A stretch of DNA of 64,000 nucleotides from Pseudomonas sp. ACM7 (GTDB taxonomy: Bacteria > Pseudomonadota > Gammaproteobacteria > Pseudomonadales > Pseudomonadaceae): NCBI RefSeq assembly GCF_004136015.1, contig NZ_CP024866.1:4224529-4288528 (forward strand), written 5' to 3'. A program made the translations under genes and the position numbers. Positions 53,046 to 62,000 of the stretch are shown one piece after another (positions within the stretch are counted from its first letter, which is position 1; each line of letters begins with the position of its first letter). A model generated the notes under the pieces. That model saw nothing but the letters and a program-made list of their open reading frames with translations. It was not told the DNA's origin and ran no database searches.

Positions 53046-53092
53046 TCCTGCATCTCCCGTCAAAACCCGCCTGACGTGAGATCAAATTCGAT

Positions 53093-53166
53093 TGGAGCGG
53101 GTGAAGGGAATCGAACCCTCGTTATCAGCTTGGGAAGCTGGAGTAATGCCATTATACGACACCCGC
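53093..53166 (-). tRNA. tRNA-Gly (anticodon CCC)
   Basis: The 74-nt tRNA has the acceptor stem GCGGGTG/CACCCGC and an encoded TCCA end. The D-arm has GG in its loop, the anticodon loop is TTCCCAA (anticodon CCC), and the T-arm is GAGGGTTCGATTCCCTT. It reads GGG codons and closely resembles E. coli glyU. The mature ends are 53166 (5') and 53093 (3'). No integrase or attachment-site duplication was seen beside it. Confidence 0.93.
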
Positions 53167-53263
53167 TCAGAGCGGCTGACTTTGTACCAGATGTGGGCGT
53201 GGAAATGAAGTTTTTCTTTGCGTGGGACGGCTTTAGCGCAGGTGAAACAAGACACAGACCGGG

Positions 53264-53336
53264 TGGCGGTCTATCGCGGGCAAGCCTTGCTCCTACAGGA
53301 ATGCATTCAACACTGTAGGGCGGGGCCTGCTCGCGA
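53264..53336. repeat. Degenerate REP pair between tRNA-Gly and phaG
   Basis: TCGCGGGCAAGCCTTGCTCCTAC and GTAGGGCGGGGCCTGCTCGCGATG are inverted and related to the first REP family, with several substitutions. It sits within 53167-53346, which otherwise holds no gene. Confidence 0.5.
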
Positions 53337-53346
53337 TGACGCTGTT

Positions 53347-54231
53347 TCAGATGGCCAATGCATGTTGGTCCTGGACGTAGTGATAACGCGGTCGACTTTC
53401 GTGTTGCGAAGGTTTCAGAAAGCCCAGCAATGCGTTGCGGCTATCTCGGCAAGCAGCTTTGTGTTCCATGTCGAGAAAGTGGCCGGTGGCCTGCAGGGTG
53501 GTGAAAGTAGCGTGTTGCACATGGTTGGCGAACAGTTGAGCGCCGTCGGCAGCGGTGTACTCGTCCCATTCGCCGTTCATGAACAGCACCGGCACGTTGA
53601 TTTTCTCCGCGGCTTTGAAGAAGCACTGGCGATCACTGTGCAGCAGATCGCTGATGTGGAAGTGCATCTGTCCGTACTCATGCTCGGCCAGGGAACTGAC
53701 GTGCCGATAATTGAAGCGCTTGAACAGTGTCGGCAGGTGTTTGCCGATGGTGCTGTTCACCAGGTTGCCGACCCGGTCACCGTCCCGGCTGCCGAGGTAA
53801 TCGATGCCGCGCTCGAGGTAGTCGAGCATGTGCGCGTTGATCTCCGGAGAGAACGAGCTGATCACGGCTTTCTCGATGCGTCGTGGCTGGTGGGCCAGGG
53901 CGACCAGGGTCGCGGCGCCACCCCAGGAAAACGACAGCACGTGTTCGGCGGCGAAGTGGTCGATCAGCTCCAGGAGGATCTGCCCTTCGATTTCCTTGGT
54001 CAGCAATTTCTCGTGCAGGTTGTGGGCTTTCGACTTGCCCGCGTAGGGCTGGTCGTAGCAAACCACATTGAACTGCGGGTGAAGGTTTTTCACGGTTTGT
54101 GCAAACGACGCAGTCGTGGCCATCGAGCCGTTGACCAGAATAATGGTCTTCTCTGCGGCGTCTGCGCGATAGAACTCCGTGTAAACCCGATACTGACCCT
54201 GTATATCCAGCACAGCGATTTCTGGCCTCAT
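53347..54231 (-). CDS. phaG: (R)-3-hydroxyacyl-ACP thioesterase/transacylase PhaG
   Basis: This 294-aa alpha/beta-hydrolase diverts 3-hydroxyacyl-ACP from fatty acid synthesis to medium-chain polyhydroxyalkanoate. It starts MRPEIAVLDIQGQYRVYTEFYRA, which matches PhaG rather than RhlA. The catalytic serine is in SFSWGGAAT, and the His in ATGHFLDMEHK. The family shares its fold with RhlA, but the N-terminus and the SSFSPEIN segment favour PhaG. It is a single gene; the 54232-54543 gap upstream holds its promoter, not resolved, and nothing else I can support. Confidence 0.9.
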   Translation of the reverse strand: MRPEIAVLDIQGQYRVYTEFYRADAAEKTIILVNGSMATTASFAQTVKNLHPQFNVVCYDQPYAGKSKAHNLHEKLLTKEIEGQILLELIDHFAAEHVLSFSWGGAATLVALAHQPRRIEKAVISSFSPEINAHMLDYLERGIDYLGSRDGDRVGNLVNSTIGKHLPTLFKRFNYRHVSSLAEHEYGQMHFHISDLLHSDRQCFFKAAEKINVPVLFMNGEWDEYTAADGAQLFANHVQHATFTTLQATGHFLDMEHKAACRDSRNALLGFLKPSQHESRPRYHYVQDQHALAI

Positions 54232-54543
54232 GTCATAAGACTCCTGGCAAGCGGGTATGCGTGCAAATCAGATTGCACGAGCTTTGTGACAGGTAGGCAT
54301 ACGCCTGGAATTTGAGAGGCCCATGTCGATCCATTGCAGTCCGGTCGACGGGTATTGTTATTGGCGGGCAGTCTGCCGGGGGAAGGCGGAACCTGAGGGT
54401 TCTCTACCGGCAAAAAGTTTCTTAGAAGTATATTGTGACTCGTCGGTCACATTTCGGCCGACGTCCTGATTCAAGCAGGGGTCACGTCATCACGCAAGTA
54501 TCTTTGCAAATTGTTCGACAACTTCTGCTGAGCGGTCGAGTGC

Positions 54544-55236
54544 TTAGATCAATTGAATCTCTTCGGTGCGTAATGCGCGGTACTCGCCCGGTTTCAGGGC
54601 ACTGTCGAGCACCAGCGGGCCCATGCTTTCACGGTGCAGGCGCAGCACCTTGTTGTCGAAATGGCCGAACATCCGCTTCACCTGGTGATAACGGCCCTCG
54701 ACGATGCTCAGTCGTGCGGAGTTTGGCCCGAGTACGGCCAGCTCGGCGGGTTGGGTGGTGAGGTCTTCGAAGGCGAAGTACAGGCCTTCGGTGAATTTCG
54801 AAGCGTATTCCGGGCCAATCTCTTGCTCGGTCTCTACGTAGTAGACCTTGGGCAGTTTGGTTTGCGGCTGGGTCAGGCGTCGCGACCAGCCGCCATCATT
54901 GGTGATCAGCATCAGGCCGGTGGTGTTGAAGTCCAGGCGCCCGGCGATGTGCAGGTCCTCCTTGTCCGGTTCATGGATCAGGTCGAGCACGGTCGGGTGT
55001 TGCGGATCGCGGGTGGCACTGACGCAGCCGGGCGGCTTGTGCAGCATGAAGTAGCGTGCAGGCTTGCCGACTTGCAGCTGCTCATCGTCGACTTCCACGC
55101 GGCTGAATTCCAGTACGTCGGCGTGAGGGTCGCTGACGACTTTTCCGTCGATCCTGACGCGCTTTCCCACCAGCAACAGACGCACCTGCTTACGGTTGAA
55201 GCGCGGCAGGTTGCTGAGGAAACGGTCAATGCGCAT
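54544..55236 (-). CDS. rsuA: 16S rRNA pseudouridine(516) synthase
   Basis: This 230-aa enzyme isomerises U516 of 16S rRNA. It has an N-terminal S4 RNA-binding domain (MRIDRFLSNLPRFNRKQVRLLLVGKRVRIDG) and then the catalytic domain with AGRLDFNTTGLMLITNDG, where Asp in GRLD is the nucleophile. The end motif is EGRYHQVKRMFGHF. The ATG at 55236 is the family start; longer frames are not supported. Confidence 0.93.
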   Translation of the reverse strand: MRIDRFLSNLPRFNRKQVRLLLVGKRVRIDGKVVSDPHADVLEFSRVEVDDEQLQVGKPARYFMLHKPPGCVSATRDPQHPTVLDLIHEPDKEDLHIAGRLDFNTTGLMLITNDGGWSRRLTQPQTKLPKVYYVETEQEIGPEYASKFTEGLYFAFEDLTTQPAELAVLGPNSARLSIVEGRYHQVKRMFGHFDNKVLRLHRESMGPLVLDSALKPGEYRALRTEEIQLI

Positions 55237-55292
55237 GACGAGGGATCGGTAGGAAAGGGGGGCGTATCTTACGTGATCGGTTGTGCGGTTGC

Positions 55293-55487
55293 TTACAGCT
55301 GCGCCTCGACTTGCGCGCAGCGTGGGCACAAACAGGATTTGTCGCGCAGTTCGGGCGGCAGTGCTTCGAGCACTGCCGGGTCGATGCTGACGCCGTAGCA
55401 CCAGCAGGCCCGATCGGCGGTTCGCGGGTCGGCCAGAGTGCAGTCGTTGGAGGCGCCGCAGGCCGGGCAGAAATCTGGCTTATTCAT
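55293..55487 (-). CDS. Cysteine-rich CWC-family small protein
   Basis: This 64-aa protein has eight cysteines arranged as CPAC, a single Cys, CWC, and CLCPRC, which can hold one or two zinc ions. This is the PF14375 CWC pattern. The ATG at 55487 is 6 bp after the stop of the upstream diguanylate cyclase, so the two are co-transcribed. The function is unknown. Confidence 0.85.
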   Translation of the reverse strand: MNKPDFCPACGASNDCTLADPRTADRACWCYGVSIDPAVLEALPPELRDKSCLCPRCAQVEAQL

Positions 55488-55493
55488 TTAGGG

Positions 55494-56981
55494 TTATGCA
55501 TAACTGGAGTGAGGCATTTCCACGCAGGTGCGGTTACGGCCGGCTTGCTCGGCCCGGTACATCGCATGATCCGCTCTCGAGAGCAGCGTGTGCAAGGTGT
55601 CATCGGTCTGCAGGGTGGTCAGGCCGATGCTCACGGTCAGCTGCAAGGCCTTATCGTTGTAGGCATAACGCTGTTGCTCGACATGCTGACGAATTTTCTC
55701 GGCGACCATCAGACCGGTCTCACCATCAGTGTCCTTGAGCAGCACGATAAATTCCTCCCCGCCCCAACGGCAGACGATGTCGGAGTGCCGCAGGCAACTC
55801 TCCAGATCCCGTGCAAAGCCGATCAGCACCTGATCGCCGGCAAGATGACCGTAGGTGTCGTTCAAGGCCTTGAAATGGTCCAGATCCAGCAGCAACGCGG
55901 TCAGCGGTTTGGGCTCGCGCTGGGCTTCGTGCATGGCTTGCGCCGCCAACAGGTCGAAACCGCGGCGGTTCGGCAACTCGGTCAGGCTGTCGAGGATCGC
56001 CTGGGCCTGGATCTTGCCCTGGTAGCGCTTGATCACCCGGTTGAGCAGGGCCAGCACAATCAGCGTGACGATCAGGCAGATCAAGAGGTTGAGGTACAGC
56101 GACTGGCGGATTTCACTGAGGGCACCGTCTTCGCGTTTGTCGACGAACAAGTACCAGTTCAGCTCCGGAATGAAACGCACATTGAGGAAATGTCCCTGGC
56201 CCCGGACGGAATATTCGTAGCTACCGCTGTGAGGTTTGGGCAGTTGGCTGACCAGGTCCTTCATGCTGTCGAGCTCGCCGAGGGTCCGCCCGATCCGCGC
56301 GCCTTCTGGGCCACCCTCGGCGCCCGTAAGCGCCAGGCGCCCGAAGTTGTCGACGAAAAACACGCTGCGTTGATAACGCTGCTGGTACTTGTCGATCAGC
56401 TTGATCACCGCATCGACTGTCAGACCGACGCCAGCCGCGCCAATGAAACGGTTGTTGTAGTCGTAGACCTTGTAGTTGATGAAGAAGGTCAGGTTGTCCT
56501 TGTTGGCAAGGTCCGGGGCGACATTGATTTCGTAGGGATCGGCCATGTCTCGTACGCGGAAATACCATGCATCGCGGGGTTCAGTGGCTTTGACCTGTTT
56601 GAGTACCCCGTTGGCGTGGTAGTAGGTGAGGCTGGTGTTGGAGACGAAAAATGCGGTGTAGGCCCCGTAGTGGGTCATGACCTCGTTGAGGTAACGGGTC
56701 ATTTTTTCGGGATCTTGCTCGCCGTTTACCACCCAGTCACGCATGAAGGTGTCGCGGGACATCATCGAGGAAATCAGGATCGGTCTGACGAGGTCTTTCT
56801 GGATTTCCGAGTAGACCGTGTCCGACGTCAGCGGCAGTTCGGTGTTGATGATGTTGTCGCGGATCGACGCTCGCGAGGCGTAGTAACTGAGGAAGGACGT
56901 GGCGAGAAAACCTGCGCTCAGCAACGCGATCAGCGTGAGGACCAACGAACGTTGCGAATACAGCGGCGAGCGAAGCGGCAT
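55494..56981 (-). CDS. Membrane diguanylate cyclase with Cache sensor domain
   Basis: This 495-aa protein has a TM helix (LVLTLIALLSAGFLATSF, about residues 13-30), a large periplasmic dCACHE-type sensor (about 35-285), and a second TM (LNLLICLIVTLIVLALLNRVI, about 290-312). A cytoplasmic GGDEF domain follows with CRWGGEEFIVLL. RHSD five residues upstream of GGEEF is the I-site. The residues needed for c-di-GMP synthesis are intact. It is coupled to the downstream CWC gene. Confidence 0.9.
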   Translation of the reverse strand: MPLRSPLYSQRSLVLTLIALLSAGFLATSFLSYYASRASIRDNIINTELPLTSDTVYSEIQKDLVRPILISSMMSRDTFMRDWVVNGEQDPEKMTRYLNEVMTHYGAYTAFFVSNTSLTYYHANGVLKQVKATEPRDAWYFRVRDMADPYEINVAPDLANKDNLTFFINYKVYDYNNRFIGAAGVGLTVDAVIKLIDKYQQRYQRSVFFVDNFGRLALTGAEGGPEGARIGRTLGELDSMKDLVSQLPKPHSGSYEYSVRGQGHFLNVRFIPELNWYLFVDKREDGALSEIRQSLYLNLLICLIVTLIVLALLNRVIKRYQGKIQAQAILDSLTELPNRRGFDLLAAQAMHEAQREPKPLTALLLDLDHFKALNDTYGHLAGDQVLIGFARDLESCLRHSDIVCRWGGEEFIVLLKDTDGETGLMVAEKIRQHVEQQRYAYNDKALQLTVSIGLTTLQTDDTLHTLLSRADHAMYRAEQAGRNRTCVEMPHSSYA

Positions 56982-57098
56982 GACGATTCCGTTGGCAGTG
57001 ATCCGATGGCAGGCATTCTAATGGCACCGCCGGGAAATAACTGTTCTATGTGCAAGGCGAATGATGGCTCCCGCACTCCATGCAGGTTGCACCCGGAC

Positions 57099-57192
57099 CC
57101 TGTGGGAGCGAGCTTGCTCGCGATAGCGGACTGTCAGACAACATGGTTTTTGCCTGTTAGACCGTCATCGCGAGCAAGCTCGCTCCCACAGG
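57099..57192. repeat. REPIN (GTGGGAGCGAGC family)
   Basis: CTGTGGGAGCGAGCTTGCTC from 57100 and its inverted partner ending CGCTCCCACAGG (57192) leave a spacer of about 45 bp. It lies downstream of the allophanate hydrolase gene and upstream of the cyclase gene. Confidence 0.85.
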
Positions 57193-57205
57193 TTCCTGCG
57201 TGCTG

Positions 57206-58984
57206 TCAGACAAGGCTTCTCAGATACGCACGCCATCCGCCCAGATGGCTGATATTGGCTGCCCCCTCCAACCCATACGCCTCACAAATAAACCCACTCT
57301 CCCAACGCCCATTCGCCAATTGCACTTTGCCCAACCCTAGTGGCGCCGGAATACCGGTCAAAAACGAGCCCAACTCACGGCTCGGCAATTCCCAAACCTC
57401 CACTGCAATCGCCACACCCCCGTCCTTCACGCGAACCATCCCGGGACGAAACGGCGGGCCGCCAGCCAGGGCATACAGTTGATAGTCCGGCGAGCTGAAC
57501 GTCGTCTCGACCCGTCGAGCCCCGCGCTGCTTGAGCTGCCAGTTCAGCGCCAGCCCATCCAGATGCGCGCCACACACCACCAATCGCGCCCGGTCATTAC
57601 GTGCGACAGCCGACGGAAGCGGTGTCGCCAAACCTTGCTGGCGCTGCAACGCATCCGCCACACCCAACAAATACTGATCAGTAAACGCCCGTCCGAACAA
57701 CGTCACGCCCCAAGGCAAACCATTGCCCATGAAGCCGCTGGGCACGGCGACGGCGGCGTAATCGAGCAGGTTCATGAAGTTGGTGTAGTAGCCCAGTTCC
57801 GAATTGCGCAGCACCGGTTCGGCATCCAGTTCCGCCCGCGTGACGGGGCGGCCGATGGTGGGTGTGAGCACGCAGTCGAGGCCTTCCAGCGCCTGGTCGC
57901 ACAGGGCTTTCAGCGCTTGCAGCCGGTACTGGGCGCGGAAGGTTTGCACACCGTTCACCGCTGGAGCCTTGGCCAGCACCGCGCGAATCACCGGCAGCAC
58001 AGCTTCTGGATTTTTCTCCATCAACTCACCGGCCACGCTGTAGCGCTCAGCCACCCAAGGCCCTTCATAGAGCAACCGCGCCGCTTCGAGAAATGGCGAC
58101 AAATCCAGTTCCACGGCTTCACCGCCCAAAGCCTTGAGCTGATCGATGGCATCACCAAACAACAACGGGCCTTCAGGGCAGCCGAAGAACTTCAGATCCT
58201 GAGCACGCGGCACGCCGAAGCGGAAGGGGCGTGGTGCACCAAACGCCGAGCCGTCATTCCACAGCGGATTACTGCGGCTGTATTCATCAAGGGGATCAAG
58301 GTGCGCAGTGAGCGCGAGCAACTGACTGGCTTCCCGAGCAGTCGCGGTAAACGTGGTCACGCAATCGAGGGTGCGGCAGGCCGGAACCACACCCGCTGTA
58401 GAGATCAATCCTTTAGTGGCTTTCAACCCCACCAGATTGTTCAGCGCCGCCGGCACGCGCCCGGAACCCGCCGTGTCAGTGCCCAGGGAAAAACTCGCCA
58501 CGCCGAGCGCCACCGCCAGCGAAGAGCCGGCACTGGAACCGCCCGACGGATACTCCGGCAACACGCTGTTCGGGCACGCGCCATACGGTGAGCGACTGCC
58601 GTTAAGCCCGGTGGCGAATTGATCAAGATTGGTCTTGCCCAACGGAATCGCACCCAGCGCCAGCAATTGCTCGACGATGGTCGCCGAACGTTCCGGCACG
58701 TAGGCAAACGCCGGGCACGCCGCGGTCGTCGGAATGCCCGTCAGGTCGATGTTGTCCTTGATCGCGAACGGCACGCCGAACAGCGGCAAGCTGTCGGGGT
58801 CGCGACCGTCGAGCGCGGCAAGGTACGGTTCCAGTTCTTCAACACTGAGCAAGTGGATGAACAGGTGATAATCCGGGTTCAGCGCAGCGGCTTTGTCGCG
58901 CAGGTTCAGGAGCAGTTGCCGAGGTGTGATGCTGGCGTCGCGATAGGCGTTGCGCAGGGCATCGAGTTGCAGATTGATGTTCAT
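57206..58984 (-). CDS. atzF: Allophanate hydrolase
   Basis: This 592-aa enzyme hydrolyses allophanate to ammonia and CO2. The N-terminal amidase-signature domain has FAIKDNIDLTG (catalytic Lys), GGSSAGSSLAVALG and LGTDTAGSGRVPAALNNLVGLK (the Ser-cisSer pair and oxyanion loop). A separate C-terminal domain of about 150 aa (RLVVCGAHLDGLALNWQL onward) is the one that handles the N-carboxylated intermediate. AAGGA precedes the ATG at 58984; an ATG at 59005 and a TTG at 59017 overlap the upstream stop region. It is the last gene of the carboxylase operon. Confidence 0.9.
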   Translation of the reverse strand: MNINLQLDALRNAYRDASITPRQLLLNLRDKAAALNPDYHLFIHLLSVEELEPYLAALDGRDPDSLPLFGVPFAIKDNIDLTGIPTTAACPAFAYVPERSATIVEQLLALGAIPLGKTNLDQFATGLNGSRSPYGACPNSVLPEYPSGGSSAGSSLAVALGVASFSLGTDTAGSGRVPAALNNLVGLKATKGLISTAGVVPACRTLDCVTTFTATAREASQLLALTAHLDPLDEYSRSNPLWNDGSAFGAPRPFRFGVPRAQDLKFFGCPEGPLLFGDAIDQLKALGGEAVELDLSPFLEAARLLYEGPWVAERYSVAGELMEKNPEAVLPVIRAVLAKAPAVNGVQTFRAQYRLQALKALCDQALEGLDCVLTPTIGRPVTRAELDAEPVLRNSELGYYTNFMNLLDYAAVAVPSGFMGNGLPWGVTLFGRAFTDQYLLGVADALQRQQGLATPLPSAVARNDRARLVVCGAHLDGLALNWQLKQRGARRVETTFSSPDYQLYALAGGPPFRPGMVRVKDGGVAIAVEVWELPSRELGSFLTGIPAPLGLGKVQLANGRWESGFICEAYGLEGAANISHLGGWRAYLRSLV

Positions 58985-59009
58985 CGCGTTAATCCTTTTC
59001 AACATGGGT

Positions 59010-62000
59010 TCACTCAAGTTCCAGCACCACGACGCGCTGTCCGGCGCGCACTGCCGAACCCGGTTGCACGCGAATCTCGCGCACCACCCCGGCCATAGGC
59101 GCGAGCAGCGGGATTTCCATCTTCATCGACTCCAGAATCACCAGCACATCACCCGCGGCAACCCGGCTACCGGTTTCAACCTGAACCTGCCAAAGGTTGC
59201 CGGCGATGTGGCTGTCGACGCTCTGTTGACCGCTGGCCAACGGCGCGTCTTCGGTCACCTCCGGGGTCAGCTCTTCACTGTCGAAATGCGCCTGGCCACT
59301 GGCGATCCAGCGCTCGCGCTCGGCGTTGAATGCACCTTTTTGCTGATCGCGAAACGCGGCAATGCTCTCGGCTTCCTTCGTCAGGAAGGCTTGGTAATCC
59401 GCCAGATTCAGCTGACTGTGCTCGATATTCAGATCGAAGCGCCCGAGTGGGAAATCCCGTCGAATGCGCAGCAGTTCATCGGCACTGACCGGGTAGAACC
59501 GGATCTGATCGAAGAAGCGCAGCAGCCACGGTTTGCCATCGAATGCGGCGACCTCGCGATAGCGATTCCACATCTGCAAAGTGCGGCCGACGAACTGATA
59601 ACCGCCAGGGCCTTCCATGCCGTACACGCACATGTAAGCACCACCGATGCCCACCGAGTTTTCCGCGGTCCAGGTGCGGGCCGGGTTGTACTTGGTGGTC
59701 ACCAGGCGATGCCGCGGGTCGAGCGGCGTGGCCACCGGCGCACCGAGGTAGACATCGCCCAGGCCCATCACCAGGTAGCTGGCGTCGAATACGGTGCGCT
59801 GCACTTCGTCGAGGTTTGGCAGGTCGTTGATGCGGCGGATGAACTCCAAGTTGCTTGGGCACCACGGGGCGTCCTTGCGCACGGTGGTCATGTATTTTTC
59901 GATTGCCAACTGACAGGCCGGGTCGTCCCAGGACAACGGCAGATGGACGATGCGCGAGGGCACTTGCAGGTCCCTTGCGGCGCACACAGCGTCCCATTCG
60001 CCGGCGACGATGCCGAGCAGATCGGCCAGCGGCAGTTGTTCGGGTTGGTAGTGCACTTGCAGCGAGCGGATGCCGGGTGTCAGGTCGATGACGCCGTGCA
60101 GGTTTTGGCTTTCCAAGGCTTGCATCAGGGCGTGGGCGCGGAAGCGCAGGACGAGGTCGAGTTCGGGGGCGCCGATTTCCAGCAGCAGATGAGTGTCCCC
60201 CGACAATCTCGCGACCAGCCGTGTATCGTCCTGACCAATATCCAACACCACCGGCGACACAATCCCCTGTGGGAGTGGCGGTGCTACGATTCGACTTGCT
60301 CGCGAAGAGGGCGTGTCAGTCGACATTGATGTGTCTGACATACCGCTTTCGCGAGCAAGCCCGCTCCCACAGGGGGTATTCCATTTCAAGGCGAGGTTGC
60401 GGGCGGTTTTGAGATCGACCGGTTGGAACTGCACTTTATCCCCAGCCTTGAGCTGCCCAAGCTGCCAGAGGTCAGCTTCGATCACCGTCACCGGGCAGAC
60501 AAACCCGCCGAGACTAGGGCCGTCGGGGCCGAGGATCACCGGCATGTCACCGGTAAAATCCACCGCCCCAATGGCGTACGGATTGTCATGAATATTCGAC
60601 GGATGCAGACCCGCCTCGCCACCATCGGCACGCACCCATTCAGGCTTCGGCCCAATCAACCGCACACCGGTTCGGCTGGAGTTGAAATGCACTTCCCAAT
60701 GAGTGGCGAAGAAGGTGCCGATGTAGTTTTCGGTGAAGTATTCCGGTGCGCCATGAGGGCCGTAGATCACCCGGATCTGCCGCAGAACGGGCAACTCGGT
60801 GACCTGTTCTTCAGCCAGTTGTTGACCGGCACTGCGGTCGTTCAAAGCAGGGAGATGCAACACGTCGCCGGCTCGCAACGCACGACCACCATGCCCACCA
60901 AACTGGCCGAGGGTGAAGGTGCTTTTGCTGCCCAGATAGTCTGGAACCTGAAGGCCACCGCGCAGGCACAAATAACTGCGAGCGCCTGCTCCAGCAATCG
61001 TGCCGAGGCTCAAAGTCGCCCCCGCCGGAACCAGCAGTGCGGTGTTCATCGGTACGGTTTCACCGTTTAGCGCCAATGGAATCATCGTGCCTGTGACCGC
61101 CACCACCGCGTCGCAATTGAAGCGCAGCAGCGGCCCGCTCATGGTGATTTCCAGCGCCGCTGCACCTTCATCGTTGCCCAGCAGACGATTGCCAAAACGC
61201 AACGCGCGACTGTCCATTGGCCCTGACGGCGGCACGCCCACTGCCCAATACCCAAGACGACCCGGATAGTCCTGAACGCTGGTCTGAGTCCCGGCACTGA
61301 GCACTTCAAACGTGTTGGTCTGATACACCAAACCTTCCAGGCAACGGGTCCACGGCTGACCGCTGGCGAAGGGCACATCGAGCAGAATCTGCCGCAAATA
61401 GTTGCGGTTGGTTTCCACTCCGTAGAGCAGGCTGTCGCCCAACGCCTGATGCAGATCGGCAGCGGCTTCTTCACGGGTCGGCGCCCAACTGATGACTTTG
61501 GCGATCATCGGATCGAAGTACGGTGGGATCTCGCAACCGGCTTCAACCCACGTGTCGATACGCAAGTGTTTGCCATCGGCGGCAGGGAAGTTCACGGCGG
61601 TCAGCAAGCCGGGGCTTGGCTGAAAATCGCGGCCCGGATCTTCGGCATAGAGCCGTGCTTGAATCGCATGACCATCGGCTTTCAAACCTTGGCTCAACGT
61701 GCTCAACGGTGGCAAATCACCCGCCGCCAGTTCGACCATCCAGCGCACCAGATCCACACTCCAGACTTGCTCGGTGACGCCGTGCTCCACCTGCAAACGG
61801 GTGTTCACTTCGAGAAAGTAGAAACGCTGATCCTCGCTGTCGAAAACGAATTCAACGGTGCCGGCGCTGCGGTAATTCACCGCTCTCGCCAGTTTGATCG
61901 CCGCCGCACACAGCGCCTCGGCCATGCCCTCGGGCAGGCTCGGCGCCGGGGTTTCTTCGAGGACTTTCTGGTTGCGGCGCTGAACCGAGCAGTCGCGCAC

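Noticed and set aside
53093..53166. tRNA-Gly as an integration site for a genomic island
   Set aside because: No integrase gene and no direct repeat of the tRNA 3' end were seen in the window.
53347..54231. RhlA (rhamnolipid hydroxyalkanoyl synthase)
   Set aside because: The N-terminus and length fit PhaG better and no rhlB or rhlC gene is adjacent; the two families are close, so biochemical proof would settle it.
54232..54543. Sigma54 promoter for phaG
   Set aside because: A TGGCA...TGC-like match lies on the wrong strand and has the wrong spacing.
57479..58591. Long plus-strand open frames antisense to allophanate hydrolase and to many other GC-rich genes
   Set aside because: They arise from strong third-position GC bias, have no ribosome binding sites or recognisable domains, and overlap proven genes throughout.
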